DNA from: Paraescarpia echinospica
Taxonomy: Eukaryota > Annelida > Polychaeta > Sabellida > Siboglinidae
DNA length: 64,000 nt
Assembly (NCBI GenBank): GCA_020002185.1
Contig: CM034543.1
Span: 27,980,886-28,044,885 of the forward strand
Direction: 5' to 3'
Below the pieces are notes generated by a model. It searched no databases and was not told where the DNA came from. It saw nothing but the letters and a program-made list of their open reading frames with translations. Below are positions 33,950 through 50,839 of the stretch, in pieces (position 1 is the first letter of the stretch; each line of letters opens with the position of its first letter). The translations under genes were made by a program, and so were the position numbers.

Positions 33950-34265
33950 CATTTTCGATCAAGGATATTCAGATGAAACCAAAAATGAAATGGGGAGTGG
34001 TAGAAGAGGTACACACCTCATGCTATGAAGTAATTCATTTTTGGTCTCCGGTTTTGGTGAGAGAACCTAGATTACATTTTTTTAAGTGATTGCCCGCATG
34101 CCCCAATTTATCTTAGTATAAACTCAATCGCATTAGGCTTCTATCATAATATTTAGAAGTACAATCACATAATCTTTTGTGCACAATAACTAGATGTGTA
34201 ACCGTATACGCACACTCAAAGTCATCAACCATGGACACATGCGTTGAACATAAAAGGCATCCAGT
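33950..34265. repeat. Partial third copy of the satellite-bearing repeat, without satellite
   Basis: This contains ATCAAGGATATTCAGATG, GGTAGAAGAGGTACACACCT, ATAATCTTTTGTGCACAATA and GTGTAACCGTATACGCACAC in the same order and orientation as 42655-42850. It stops before the satellite part. Confidence 0.6.
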
Positions 34266-34334
34266 GTTGCCTAAGGTCACGAATTTGTACAAGCCCAAAC
34301 AACAAAGCCAAACCCGAAACACTGCTGTCGGAAC

Positions 34335-34545
34335 ATGGTGGATATTTGGTGGGTTGAGGCTCTCCAAAACTTCGATTTGCACGCCCCCTCTTGAGGCTCG
34401 CCAAAACAGCCACATTAAGGCTCTCCAACATCACAATTTGCACACCCATTTAGGTTCGCCGAAATAACTCCATCTTCAGGCTCTTCAAAAACCTCGATTT
34501 GCACCCCCAAAATATCTACATTGAGGCTCTCCACAAGCATGAATT
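34335..34545. repeat. Degenerate minisatellite, GAGGCTCTCCAAAA units
   Basis: About five diverged units share GGCTCTCCAAAACTTCGATT and TGCAC(G/A)CCC. Spacings are irregular, at roughly 35-60 bp. Confidence 0.7.
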
Positions 34546-34559
34546 TTAACTCCTCATAT

Positions 34560-34845
34560 ATCCCTGTCTGTCAGGGGGTGAAACTGGCCTCGATTCCGAT
34601 GCTCGATGTCTGATTTGTTTTAAATTTCTCTCGCTGATCCTGCACAGCTCTCTCCACCAGATCGTTCGCTCTCGTTTTCCACCCTTCTCCCAATCCTTCA
34701 AAATCTCTTTTTCCATAGCCTTCCCATCGCAGTCTAGTTCTTCCTCGCCTCCTTTTCCTTTCCAGTCTCTGTGCATCTGCTCTCTTTGCCATCCGTTCTT
34801 CTCCCATTTTCTCTATAAGCCCTGCCCATCTTAGTTGACTCATGC
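34560..34845 (-). pseudogene. LINE C-terminal fragment
   Basis: The minus strand starts MSQLRWAGLIEKMGEERMAK and continues with RRRGRTRLRWEGYGKRDFEG. The L-R-W-x-G-x-x-x-x-M, R-G-R-x-x-L-R-W and K-R-D-x-x-x-x-G spacing is the conserved C-terminal tail of many LINE ORF2 proteins. Only this tail is present. Confidence 0.65.
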
Positions 34846-35535
34846 TTATGCTTGTTCAGAAACAATTGTGTCGACTAGTCATATCAAAGACACAATTAAC
34901 CACAGGCGCAACTACGACCAGATGATGTAAATAAGTAGCATCATTCTAGTCCATTGCTGCAATTTTGGGAGGTGCTGCTGTTCTAATTATAGCTTCTGAT
35001 CCAGGGATTATCGTCTCCACAGACGCACCGACTTTGACACATCGTGTAATTCACTTGCCAGACAAGAGATACAATTAACCGAAAGTGCTACTTAACCCCC
35101 ACTTTAGTGCATCGGCACTTCCAGGTGTAAATTACAATTTTGATATACTCGTTTGTGCTGAATCATATACAAAACGACATTGCTCTCTAGTCTAACAAAT
35201 TCAGTTGTGTTACAGCCGTGTAACATAGCTGTTAAGGTGTATCAGAACGGGACGAGGAAAGGCGAATGTGTTTTTGGAGGACAATCGTTCAGATGGGATC
35301 ACCTTGATGATATGTCGTAAGACATGTTGTTGTTGTCTATGGAAGTTCCCATAGAAACCAAGAGTATGCACCTCAACAATAAAAATATTGAATGAGTATT
35401 GGTTTACATTATTTATTCATTGTAAGTACGGAGAAATTACATTATCACGTAAGTATGTACGGTATCAGCGGTATGCATGGTCATAGTAATTAGCATCACA
35501 CGTTTTGATTTCGTAAACACATTATATCACACGTC
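34846..35535. other. No feature identified
   Basis: Mixed composition. A piece near 35330 (ctatggaagttcccatagaaacc) repeats a stretch of integrase exon 6 (38043-38070), so debris of that gene family may be here too. Confidence 0.4.
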
Positions 35536-35537
<2 letters not shown>

Positions 35538-35572
<35 letters not shown>

Positions 35573-35632
35573 TACGTATATATATATATATATATATACA
35601 TATATACCACGTATATATATATATATATATAC
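35538..35632. repeat. AT/TACGTATA microsatellite
   Basis: Alternating TA with ACGTATA interruptions; nearly palindromic. Confidence 0.92.
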
Positions 35633-35715
35633 AAAAATTACAGTGAAATTACAATTACAGTGAAAACATGATGTATATCAGAAGTATCTTTCTTAGAAAA
35701 CTGAACGATGAAATA

Positions 35716-36183
35716 CTACGAGTCTCAAGGAATCATTTCAATCGACGATTATATTAACATACAATAAGTAATATGTTGTACACACTTCTGAAACACCGTG
35801 CTTCTTTGTGCATATTCGTTAAATTTGTTTGCACCGCACGTTTTAGGAGAAATCATTAACACAGAGTATAGTTGGCACTGATCAAAAACGAACGAAGGCG
35901 TAAGACGCACAAGCGATACGGTCATCCGAGGAAAACCAGACCTGCTGTATTTCTTGCCAGAGATTTATGGTAACGTAGCATTCAAATTAATGTACATTAA
36001 TGCTATGCAATTTGCACACATGCGTATACGGCATTTTAAGTTTACCGTGCATATTTGACGTACATATTTAATAATTGTATTCATCCCAAAGATCCCTAGC
36101 GGAGTGATAGGAACCTTTTTCTGAATCACAACAGTACCATTAAGCAAACCGATGTATGTACATCATTACAGTATGTAAAATAA
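35716..36183 (+). repeat. Inverted partial duplicate of integrase exons 7 and 8
   Basis: Plus-strand sequence matches the minus-strand gene. 35722-35756 (GAGTCTCAAGGAATCATTTC onward) copies the end of exon 7, and 35904-35972 (GTAAGACGCACAAGCGATAC to CCAGAGATTTATG) copies the end of exon 8 including its GTAACG donor. The following 210 bp copy the next intron up to about 36183, partner of 36905. The part between the exon pieces is shortened. The copy carries substitutions in both exon pieces and is not coding. Confidence 0.85.
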
Positions 36184-36296
36184 AGTGAATATAGTCTATG
36201 TTATTAAAACATGCAAAATAGGAGTGAGAGTAGCGTAGTAGTAGCGTTACTTCATGTCCTCTAGTTCAAGTTCGCCACTTATGACATCTATTGCGC

Positions 36297-41853
<5,557 letters not shown>

Positions 41854-42640
41854 CTGTGAACTAAAATGAAGATACACATTTTTTATGAAATGCACTCTCA
41901 TGAAAAATTAACGACAAGTTTGCAGCATTTGACCTGGCAATGATGTTACAACTGTATTTACAACAATACAATTGACACACATGTATGCTATACTTATAGG
42001 TTTATAATCACACACGGACGAACGCACACACACGCACGCACACACACGGGAATATATTACAGACGTATCTTCCATGGTTGTAATTTACTGGGGGCATGCA
42101 AGATACGCGATTCATAGATTGACTGCCTCCACAGTACTTCCATATCAAAGAACAGACAGACACATACAAGATAATCATACTGTTCTAATGAATATGTCTA
42201 GCTTAACTAGTGGCACCTATTTCAAAACAATAATCGTATCCACATGTGACCATATCAAAGCAGTTGCCTACACACAAGTATGACCAGACAGTCTCAATAA
42301 TTACCACTTCGTCCCGCATGCTATATTCGGCGGCTTCCTAAATCGCTGCGATTGACAGGCAGTTACACTGTAGCGTATCTACGGTTTGGTAAACTGTGCC
42401 TCAGCTATTCGATTCACTTAACTAAAAAGAAACAATTAAACTGTAGACAAAAAAACATGTGACGCAAATGACGACTAAATTAAGTTTTTTCGATGATTTA
42501 ATGTACCTGCTTCTTGTTAAACCGACTTCGAATATTGTAGCTATTTATAATAATTGAAACATAAACTTGGACACAAACGAACGGCATTTGCAATAAACGA
42601 AAGTTGAAAAAAGTGTCGTCTCTTCCCATGTATACAAAAT
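41854..42640. other. Region where the first integrase exon should be
   Basis: The missing first exon must end in phase 2. A GTAATT donor in the minus strand near 42300 follows an open but Met-less stretch (reading RFRKPPNIACGTK) that would fit the phase, but I cannot support it further. Confidence 0.25.
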
Positions 42641-42654
42641 AAGTTGTATATTTT

Positions 42655-43425
42655 CTAACAAGGATATCCAGATGGAAACAATTTAAAAACTGCAATTTGA
42701 GCGGTAGAAGAAGTACATATATGTCATGTTATGAAATATGTTTGCCCCAGACTTTCGTCACAACATATAGAAGTACGAACACAACAAATTCTGTGCGCAA
42801 ACCAAATATATATATAACCGTATACGTACAGTCAGCGTCATCAGCCATCATCACATGCTCTGAACACAAAAAGGAATGCGTTTAATAAAATACAAATGGC
42901 TGCCTAAGTCTCGTTTTCGGCGTACGCATGCTCATTGCGGCACCTTTATAATGTATACCATCGCATCGCGCATCGGATCGCGCATCGCATCGCGCATCGC
43001 ATCGCGTATCGCATCGCGCATCGCATCGCGCATCGCATCGCACATCGCATCGCGCATCGCGCATCGCATCGCGCATCGCGCATCGCGTATCGCATCGCGC
43101 ATCGCATCGCGCATCGCATCGCGCATAGCATCGCGCATCGCGCATCGCATCGCGTATCGCATCGCGCATCGCGTATCGCATCGCGCATCGCATCGCGCAT
43201 CGCGCATCGCATCGCCCATCGCATCGCGCATCGTCCATCGCATCGCGCATCGCATCGCGCATCGTCCATCGCATCGCCCATCGCATCGCCCATCGCATCG
43301 CTCATCGCATCGCCCATCGCATCGCGCATCGCGTCATCGCCCTATGGCGCTGCAGGTTGCCACACAAAAACGCGATGGCCCTTCTCGGCCATCATAGAAA
43401 CATTTAGTCGCTGAAATATTTGGTA
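42655..43425. mobile_element. Right copy of the satellite-bearing repeat, inverted
   Basis: Inverse of 31998-32845. It runs AAGGATATCCAGATGGAAAC, CCGTATACGTACAGTCAGCG, TTCGGCGTACGCATGCTCAT, GGCACCTTTATAATGTATAC, the satellite (42960-43340), then CCCTATGGCGCTGCAGGTTG, GGCCCTTCTCGGCCATCATA and GAAACATTTAGTCGCTGAAA. The two copies face each other with the integrase-like gene between them. Confidence 0.8.
42960..43340. repeat. GCATCGCATCGC satellite, right
   Basis: Reverse complement of the 32085-32467 array, of similar length (about 380 bp), with the same kinds of variant (GTATCGC, CCCATCGC). Confidence 0.95.
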
Positions 43426-43519
43426 GATTTTGAACTATGACCTTTATGTATTGCGTAGCGATGAAACGCACAAGAGGAAACAAATATTCCGTTAGGCTAC
43501 ATACAAGAAACGTTTGGTC

Positions 43520-43979
43520 TGAAACATTTGACTGTTACGTTGCCAGTTGTCGCTGTGAAAGCAAGCTTGCTTTTGATAATATCATCATATATGAACTGTG
43601 TTATTAATGCATGAATAATTAATTGGGGCCAATGTCACTGCAATTACTGAATTAGCCTACATTTAAGAATATGGGAACGACTGTTTTTTGCTGTTATATA
43701 GTTCGTGTTGATTATAAGTTGATAACTGTAATTATGCACACGATTGTGCATAGTTAAGTTCAATTACAAGTTGTAGGCTGCATGCATCAAATAATTTTGA
43801 TAATAATAACAAATAATGAATTTACTAAGGATAGTATTAATATTAGGATATTATAATTACTATACTGGGCAAAATCTATAGATTCACCGTCTGATGGTGT
43901 TTGTTTTGTACCGACAATTGAATTGGGAGAGAATACGTGTATGTATTAGTCATGAATGAATGTGTACAATTTATAAAAA
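43520..43979. other. No feature seen
   Basis: AT-rich sequence between the right satellite repeat and dispersed repeat copy B. Confidence 0.5.
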
Positions 43980-44563
43980 AATGTGCCAAGTGGCCCTGAA
44001 GTCCTTTGGACTAATACGTCTATATGTGACCCCGGCTGACCAAATGAGTGATAAGTCGGAAAAATTGTACATTGTTTTCTTACATCCTTGTAAAGGTTTG
44101 GTAGGGTGCTTTACACGGTTTCAAAAATATGACTGCTACAAAAATTGCAAAGTTATGGAGCATTGAACATGGTAGGGATAAAAAAGTGAAAATGAAGAAA
44201 ACGGCTGTTGAAGTTTTACATGATATATGCAAATGGATTGCATGGAAATATTATATGCACAACATTCAAATGTGGCACACAGTATGTAATATGTATATTA
44301 TGTGGCAATGATACACTTGAAGTACAAATGTACTGCTACAAAGACTTTCATGAGGACAGATTATCTGAGAGCAAAAGGTAGACTCACTGTTTGACACAGT
44401 TTAAAACCTACAGGCAACTGTCCAGTTTAACAGGGGTCTAGTGGCTTAATGCTGCCTGTTGACACAAGCTACTGCCAGTGACCAATTACAGATTAGTCAC
44501 AGTTTCCATCAAACAATAGCAGGCAGAGAATCTTAGCTCCGCAGGTGGGTGTAATACACAACC
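43980..44563 (+). repeat. Dispersed repeat family, copy B
   Basis: Same order and orientation as copy A (22590-23215), lacking an internal ~50 bp. The start includes CTGAAGTCCTTTGGACTAAT. A related inverted stretch (TTGGACCTTCGGCCAAAGGA) ends at about 46026, so copy B may be one side of a longer, 2-kb repeat. Confidence 0.82.
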
Positions 44564-44839
44564 AGAGCCACCACTGATTCATGGTCAAGTAGATTAGCTC
44601 AATGCACCAACTAAGAATACACAACACTGTGAGTGACAGTGTCCAGAGTGAGGCCTAAGCAGTGTCATCTTTGCTGAATAGATCAATTAAACCTGCCAAG
44701 TGGGTGACATTCTGCACAAGTGTTCATTAATCCTTAGTGATTGTTCAGAACACCAGACTGACCACATACCTAAACAAAGCGAATGTAATAGGTGAAGAAC
44801 AGGCAGTGTTCAAATAGGGGTATTGGTTGGATTGTATTT

Positions 44840-45015
44840 GTCTCGACGCAAAAGGCTTTGTTGTGCCTTCGTCGATTATAAGAAAGCATTTGATTTAGTA
44901 GACCGGTCCTCCTTGTGGTCTAAGATAATTTCATTCGGTATTAATGGTACTGTGCTAAAAGTTGTAGAAAATGTATGTTCTACTATATGCTGATGACACT
45001 AGAATGATTCAATCA
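44840..45015 (+). pseudogene. LINE reverse transcriptase scrap
   Basis: The plus strand reads LCCAFVDYKKAFDLVDRSSL then WSKIISFGINGTVLKVVENV (44855-44975), matching the first catalytic RT block (F-x-D-x-x-K-A-F-D) of LINEs. YADDTRMIQS follows almost immediately, so a deletion has joined the two catalytic blocks. Confidence 0.68.
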
Positions 45016-45589
45016 AATACAGATTTCTTGCTTGTGTATAGCGGAACTATGTCAACTCTTCTAATGGTTGACATTTGGTTGTTTCAGGTGTCAACTATAT
45101 TGTGAATCTGTAATTATTAGTCTATATTGATACAATTGATTTACACAGTACCATGTCTACACAAGGCATGGCAAGCGTAAACAGAACAGTAGAATGCATT
45201 TGATATAAATAAAGTGTAGGATATTTCACTCTATAGTTGTCCAGAATATTAATTTTCTATGTTTGTCACCTACTGGTGACAGAATATTAATGTTCTATGT
45301 TTGTCACCTACAGGTTTCTACAGACAATACAACTTTAACCAATAGACCCACAGTCACACCATTTTATAATAATTAAATGAACATCAAAATAAACACAACT
45401 TGCAATTATAGAAAATCAATAGTTTTGAAGATACAGTTTAAAAGTGTTAGGCAACTGTTCAGTCTAACAGGGGTCAAGTGCGTCTACTCTGCCTGGGTGC
45501 TGTGACCAATTAAAGATTAGTCAAGGTCTCAGTGGACTAGGCTGTAGAGATTAGTCACAACTGTTGACTTTGTGGCACAATACACAACA

Positions 45590-46035
45590 TCTACTGTTGG
45601 GGTGGTCTCAAGGGCCCTTCTCAAAACCACATCACTAGATAATGTAAAACTTTTGCACTTTGGGGGCCCCTTAGGTGCCCTTAGAATGATTCAATCAAAT
45701 ACAGATTTCTTGTGTATAGTGCAGCACCCTAAGATACATCTATGCAAAATAAATAAAAAGTTGCTGAACAGTTTTTGAAAAAATAGGCCAAATGTTACAT
45801 TTTTACCAGTTTTGGGGTCCTTGGAGGCCCTAGGGAGCCCTTAAAATGATTCAATCAAATACGGATTTCTCGTGCATAGTGGCAGTGCCCTTAGATATGT
45901 CTATGCAAAATTAGAGAAAAAGTTGCTGAACGGTTTCTGAGATACGGCAGCTAACGGCGGACGGCGGACGGCGGACGGCGGACGCAGAGTGATGGCAATA
46001 GTCCCTTGGACCTTCGGCCAAAGGACTAAACATGG
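45590..46035 (+). repeat. Two diverged tandem units ending in (CGGACGG)n
   Basis: GGCCCTTCTCAA to TTTGAAAAAATAGGCC and a second copy of the same ~165-bp pattern share CCCTTAGAATGATTCAATCA, ACAGATTTCTTGTG and AAAAGTTGCTGAAC. The second ends in four GGCGGAC units (about 45955-45985) and AGTGATGGCAATAGTCCCTT. Confidence 0.75.
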
Positions 46036-46039
46036 CTTT

Positions 46040-46440
46040 CATAAATCTAATCTACCTGTAATCATAATAATGTTATTATTATGCCCAATGATACATGTTT
46101 AGATTTAATCATATTTAGCCTAGATTGTGAGTGCATTAATTGAGTAGATGTAAACGTCAAATCAATTGTCACACAGTTTATTCATGCACACCATCTTTAT
46201 TATAATATTATAACTGGTTTGCTAAACAAATATGTCTCCGTGTCCGTATTTGTTATAATTCAATGTCCCTGGAGTTCTCTAACGCAATGTTCGTGGAGTT
46301 CTAGTACTCAACAAGAATAATGATTAACTAAAAGCATAGCTATACCAAACGTTCAGTTCTAACTAAAGTTATTCAACATGCCACTACCAACGTTCACAAT
46401 TTCTTTTCCAATCACATTCTTACGAGTGATCGTGAAAGTC
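46040..46440. other. No feature seen
   Basis: AT-rich linker before the Ty3 scrap. Confidence 0.5.
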
Positions 46441-46443
46441 ACT

Positions 46444-47080
46444 TCATAAGTTCAGTTTATCACATGCTCTATGGTTTCTCCCTGATCTACGAAGATTTGC
46501 ACTGGTTGTACAGTTCTGTTCAGATGTGTGGGGAGATTCCATCTCTGGCTGAGTTACTTCAAGCGGTACGTCACGTGGTACGTCATGTGGTATGTCAGCC
46601 AGTTCTGCATGAACAGGTTCACCCGGAGGCAGTTTGGGAGACAATTCAAGAGGCAGTTCAGAAGATGGTGTCTTCTCCGGCACCGAGCTATCACCAATCA
46701 CACAACGACTCCTCACGTGGTCAATGTGTCTACGCACTACTCTCCCATCCTCGAGGCGAACGTGGACTGAATGACACGTGGCCAGTCCGTTCCACGATAA
46801 CGTCACTGAGCCATTTTGTTTTGCCACTGAAGTTTATAACTTGTTCTACAACAACACCGGGTGCAACCTGCTGGAGATCGGAAGCGAGGCTCTGTGTAAT
46901 CGACTTCCAGCGAGGCCGGACCCCAATGTCTTGTGGGCCAACACCACGTTGAAGATTCCTTGATGGTGTCACACCTGCCTAACCTACAACTGCATTGGCT
47001 TGTTCTTCGTTCAGGCCGAGGACTTCAAGGGTTCGCCCAAACAGAAACGGCTCTATAACAATCCTCTTGTACGATGCACT
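46444..47080 (-). pseudogene. Ty3-type integrase C-terminal scrap
   Basis: The minus strand contains LFGRTLEVLGL (about 47010-47050), then APGVVVEQVINFSGKTKWLS, and after a shift VRLEDGRVVRRHIDHVRSR (46730-46760), followed by a Pro/Glu-rich tail ending RRSGRNHRACDKLNL. The (L/V)-x-D-G-x-x-x-R-R-H-x-D-H-(L/V)-R block is the conserved C-terminal part of Ty3-type integrases. It belongs to a different element from the one at 47.8-52.4 kb (opposite strand). Confidence 0.72.
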
Positions 47081-47781
47081 GCAATGGAATGAATAACATA
47101 TGTAAAGAGAAATCATGTACAGCCTGATACAGAAGATACATGCAATTAACACATAAAAAACTGCACTATTTCCCATTTGCATTATTTAAATCGATCAAGT
47201 AGTCTCCAAGGAATCAGTGTTAGAATAACACCTCCCTTACAAATGTGTTGCTTAATGAATTTGTTACTTGAAGTTAGTGATGTGTCAATGAAATGCAGAT
47301 TTTTGCATCCGCTCGTGCACCTTCATTATTCTGAGTATGAAATTCAAATAGGCTATTTTAAAAATAGTACAGAGTTCGGCGCAAAAGTACGTTTGATTTG
47401 ACGAGCCATTTTTAAAGATTGTAGCGATATGACATCTAGTAAGCATATATCGTTAGATTATACCTACTTTCACCTTAAAAGCTTCACAATCCAGGTGCTA
47501 GTAACACGTAATGCACCGAGTTAAACAAAGCAACGACTGCCACAACTTGGACATACATATATCCATGTATAATTATATCAATTATCCTTATTCTTGTAAC
47601 TTACAGAGATGACAATTTTCTCAAATTGTCTGGCACCAGATATCACGTTTCGGTGGAATATATCGCTGTTTGTATTGTGGTCTCGCATGCCTGCTTTGCC
47701 TGCATAAGCAGTGCTGCCGCAACCTAAAACATGTGAAATGTGTCAGCAATAAATAAATAAATAAATACCCTTGTCTGTAAG
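47081..47781. other. No feature seen
   Basis: AT-rich linker with no recognised coding stretch, ending in a short AAAT microsatellite (47749-47765). Confidence 0.5.
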
Positions 47782-47922
47782 TGTAATATAGCCGCTCGCT
47801 GCATGTTATATACATACGTAGCCTATGTATTACGGACGGATCCCGTTGACTTCGCATTTCTTCGGTACTGGTCGTTCAGTCTGATAAATGGTGTGTTTCA
47901 TTTAAAAGCAGCAATCATACAA
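47782..47922 (+). repeat. 5' LTR
   Basis: Begins TGTAATATAGCCGCTCGCTG and ends CAATCATACAA. Compared with the 3' LTR it lacks 28 bp (GATCAGATAATAAACG and on) between two TCG trinucleotides after CTGG, probably a microhomology deletion, and differs at a few other bases. Confidence 0.88.
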
Positions 47923-47940
47923 TGGCGACGAGAATTAAGC
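47923..47940 (+). promoter_or_regulatory. Primer-binding site
   Basis: TGGCGACGAGAATTAAGC directly follows the 5' LTR. TGGCGAC is the usual start of a tRNA-primed minus-strand synthesis site in Ty3-type elements. Confidence 0.65.
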
Positions 47941-47989
47941 GAACCTGCTAAGCCTACAAGTAAGCAACCACCTACCGTACCGAATCACC

Positions 47990-48874
47990 ATGGCTGTTCC
48001 GATCAATGTGGCCCAACTACCGCCCTTCGATGCACAAAACGAGCCTTCAACAACGGCTGAACGTTGGAAAAAGTGGATACGAAACTTTGACAGGATGGCC
48101 AGTGCGTCAGGATGCACCGATGACAAGCAAAAACGTGATTTGCTGTTACACACCGCGGGCGAAGGCGTACAGGACATTTATGATACATTCCCCGAAACAG
48201 AAACAGGTACGTCGTCGTCGTTTCAAAAGGCAAAAGAACTACTGACGGACTATTTCACGCCTAAATCAAACGTCCCGTACAACAGGCACATGTTTCATCG
48301 CGCTGAACAGCATGAAGGCGAAACCGTCGGGCAGTTCGTAACACGGTTACGACAGCTGGCATCGTCATGCGATTACGGGAACAATGTCGAAGAGTACATC
48401 AGAGATCAAGTAATCGATCGGTGTCGCTCTGATTCGTTGCGTACCAAACTCCTGGCCGCAGGAAAGGATCTCACGCTAAACAGGGCGATCGAGATAGCGC
48501 AAACGAGAGAATCGTCAGAACGCCAGGCTAAAGACATGGCTCGTGGCACAGCAAACAACACAGTGTATGCTGCATTCAACAGGTCAGCACTCATACCATT
48601 CGAAACGCACCCTCGTAAACCGGTCAACAGACATTCTAACACTCAGCAACGTCACGATCGGTGTACTCGCTGGGGCTTACAGGGCCATCCAAGTGACGAA
48701 TGCAAGTGCACACGTGATAAAGAGTGTCACCAAATGTGGAGTGCGTGGACATTTCGCTGTCATGTGCCGAAGCAAACCAAGGCAACAGTCACAGCGCAGC
48801 TCACAGACGTGGCAAAAGAAACGTGCACAGCCAGTCAATCCAATACGATACATGGCAGAATCAGCTGCCCATAG
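47990..48874 (+). CDS. Gag of the Ty3-type element
   Basis: A 294-residue ORF from MAVPINVAQLPPF. The central region (YFTPKSNVPYNRHMFHRAEQ, then ETVGQFVTRLRQLASSCDYG and IRDQVIDRC) is the retrotransposon Gag fold that forms the particle. Near the end a zinc knuckle starts (CTRWGLQGHPSDECK; the second cysteine of the knuckle is Trp here). The second knuckle, CGVRGHFAVMC, is read in the next frame, the same frame as the protease, so a shift near 48730 separates it from Gag. It is unclear whether that is programmed or damage. Confidence 0.85.
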   Translation: MAVPINVAQLPPFDAQNEPSTTAERWKKWIRNFDRMASASGCTDDKQKRDLLLHTAGEGVQDIYDTFPETETGTSSSFQKAKELLTDYFTPKSNVPYNRHMFHRAEQHEGETVGQFVTRLRQLASSCDYGNNVEEYIRDQVIDRCRSDSLRTKLLAAGKDLTLNRAIEIAQTRESSERQAKDMARGTANNTVYAAFNRSALIPFETHPRKPVNRHSNTQQRHDRCTRWGLQGHPSDECKCTRDKECHQMWSAWTFRCHVPKQTKATVTAQLTDVAKETCTASQSNTIHGRISCP

Positions 48875-49022
48875 CGACAACAGCGAAAATGAGTACGCAT
48901 TTACTTTGACGCCTCATTCTGGCATGATCACAGCAATCATTGCAGATGGACCGGTTGACATGATCATTGACTCGGGTGCATCATGCAACATAATCAACTC
49001 TACTGTAGCCGCGCAACTTTGA
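48730..49022 (+). pseudogene. Protease region of the Ty3-type element
   Basis: The frame +1 to Gag carries the second zinc knuckle, then MITAIIADGPVDMIIDSGAS with CNIINSTVAAQL. D-S-G-A-S is the active-site motif of retroelement aspartic proteases. The frame stops at 49020 and pol resumes in another frame, so the polyprotein is broken here. Confidence 0.78.
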
Positions 49023-49212
49023 AGCATGCAAACGGACCATACACCCGTATGGGTCGCCGCCAATCGTGGCGCGTAAGCTCGTCACGTGTGACGTGCAAAT
49101 TGGTGACTAGTCGACAATCGCAGAATTTCTTCTCGTTCATGGAGATTCGCCTTCACTTCTGGGCAGGGCTACTGCTGAGCAGCTTGGGGCCCTGAGAGTT
49201 GGAGTCAACTTT

Positions 49213-50590
49213 GTGTCCGACCGACAAACAGCAGACAAGGTCATTGCAAAATATCCGGGCACTGCCACGGGTATAGGCAGTCTGAAAAATTTCACTGTCA
49301 AGCTGCACATTGACACGTCTGTCACACCGGTAGCTCGCAAACACAGCCGAGTGCCATTTCATCTGCGAGACAAGGTCACCAAAGAGCTTGAAAAGCTTGA
49401 ACGTGCAGACGTCATTGAGAAGGTCACATGACCTGCAGAGTGGGTGTCGCGAATCGTCACGCCACCAAAGCCAAAAAGTCCAGACGAAATACGTATCTGC
49501 GTCGACATGAGAGAGGCCAACAAAGCCATCTTACGCACGCGTCATGTGACGCCTACAATCGATGAACTGATTACAGGCCTGCAAGGGGCCACAGTATTCA
49601 GCAAAATAGATCTTCGGTCTGGCTACCATCAGCTAGTCCTGCATGCCGTTATATAACAACCTTTTCAACACATATGGGGTTGTATCGGTACAAACGACTG
49701 ACTTTTGGCATAAACTCGGCGGCCGAAGTATTTCAGCACACAATTCAGACGGTGTTGAACTGCATGAATGGCGCCATTAACATAAGTGATGACATCATTG
49801 TGTTCGGTGCAAGCCAAGAAGATCACGACAGGGCACTGTCAGAGTGTCTCAACAGACTGCACAAGTCCGTGTTAACAGTTAACTTGCCAAAGTGTGAGTT
49901 TAACAAAGCGAAGATCGGCTTCTTTGGACATGTGTTCTCGATGGAAGGAATTCCACCTGACCCGCAAAAGGTGAAAGATCTACAAGAAGCTGCACAACCG
50001 CTGAACCAATCAGAAGTACGCTCATTTCTCGGCATGGCACAGTACAGCGCGAGATTCATTGCAAGATTTGCAACAATCTCGGAGCCTCTTCGAGTCATCA
50101 CACGGCAGGACCACCCATGGGTTTGGGAGAAGTCACAGACGGACGTGTTTAACGCAATAAAAAACGCATTGTCCGAGACGGCAACAAATGCCTACTACGA
50201 TTCTCACAAACCAACCGAGATACTCGTAGATGCCAGCCCAGTTGGCGTTGCAACGATACTTACACAAGAATGCAAACCAGTCGCATACGCAAGCCGTGCG
50301 CTCTAGGACGTGGAGAGACGCTACTCACAAACAGAGCGTGAGGCATTAGCCGTTGTGTGGCGTTGCGAACATGTACATGTACTTCAACATGTACACGGAT
50401 GGCGCTGCATGCACGATAATCACGGACCATAGGCCCCTGTTGGGCATATGGCAGAAGCCAAACCCGCCGCTACGAGTTGCGAGGTGGGCACTGCGCTTAC
50501 AATATTACAACATTCGTCTAGAATACAGATGTGGTCGTGACAACCCAGCAGACTACCTGTCTAGACATTCAGCAACAAAAGTCAGCCAAG
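49213..50590 (+). pseudogene. Reverse transcriptase and RNase H of the Ty3-type element
   Basis: Open pieces 49213-49431, 49444-49656, 49674-50306 and 50353 onward make one domain. Blocks are: LHIDTSVTPVARKHSRVPFH, WVSRIVTPPKP, IRICVDMREANKAIL, FSKIDLRSGYHQL (first catalytic D), YRYKRLTFGINSAAEVFQ, NISDDIIVFG (second catalytic pair; I-S-D-D), FLGMAQYSARFI, ILVDASPVGVATIL (RNase H start) and ITDHRPL. Stops at 49431, 49656 and 50306 and a shift near 49660 disable it. Confidence 0.86.
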
Positions 50591-50839
50591 CGCAGCGTAT
50601 TGCTGAGGACTTAATCAATCACATTGCTGACAGCTCTACGCCAAATGCCATCACCCTTGACGAAATTAAGGTGCACACAAGACAAGACGCGACCTTAAAC
50701 AAGGTCATCGAGGTCATCCGCACAGGTCGTTGGCATGACACAGCTAACAACGAGTCAGCTGACATTGCTGCATTCCGGAAAGTGAGGGATGAACTGACAG
50801 TGGGAGAAAATGGAGACTTTCTGCTACGAGATTCTCGCA

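Noticed and set aside
46464..46952. 162-codon plus-strand ORF
   Set aside because: It is antisense to the Ty3 integrase C-terminal scrap, whose minus-strand motifs are convincing.
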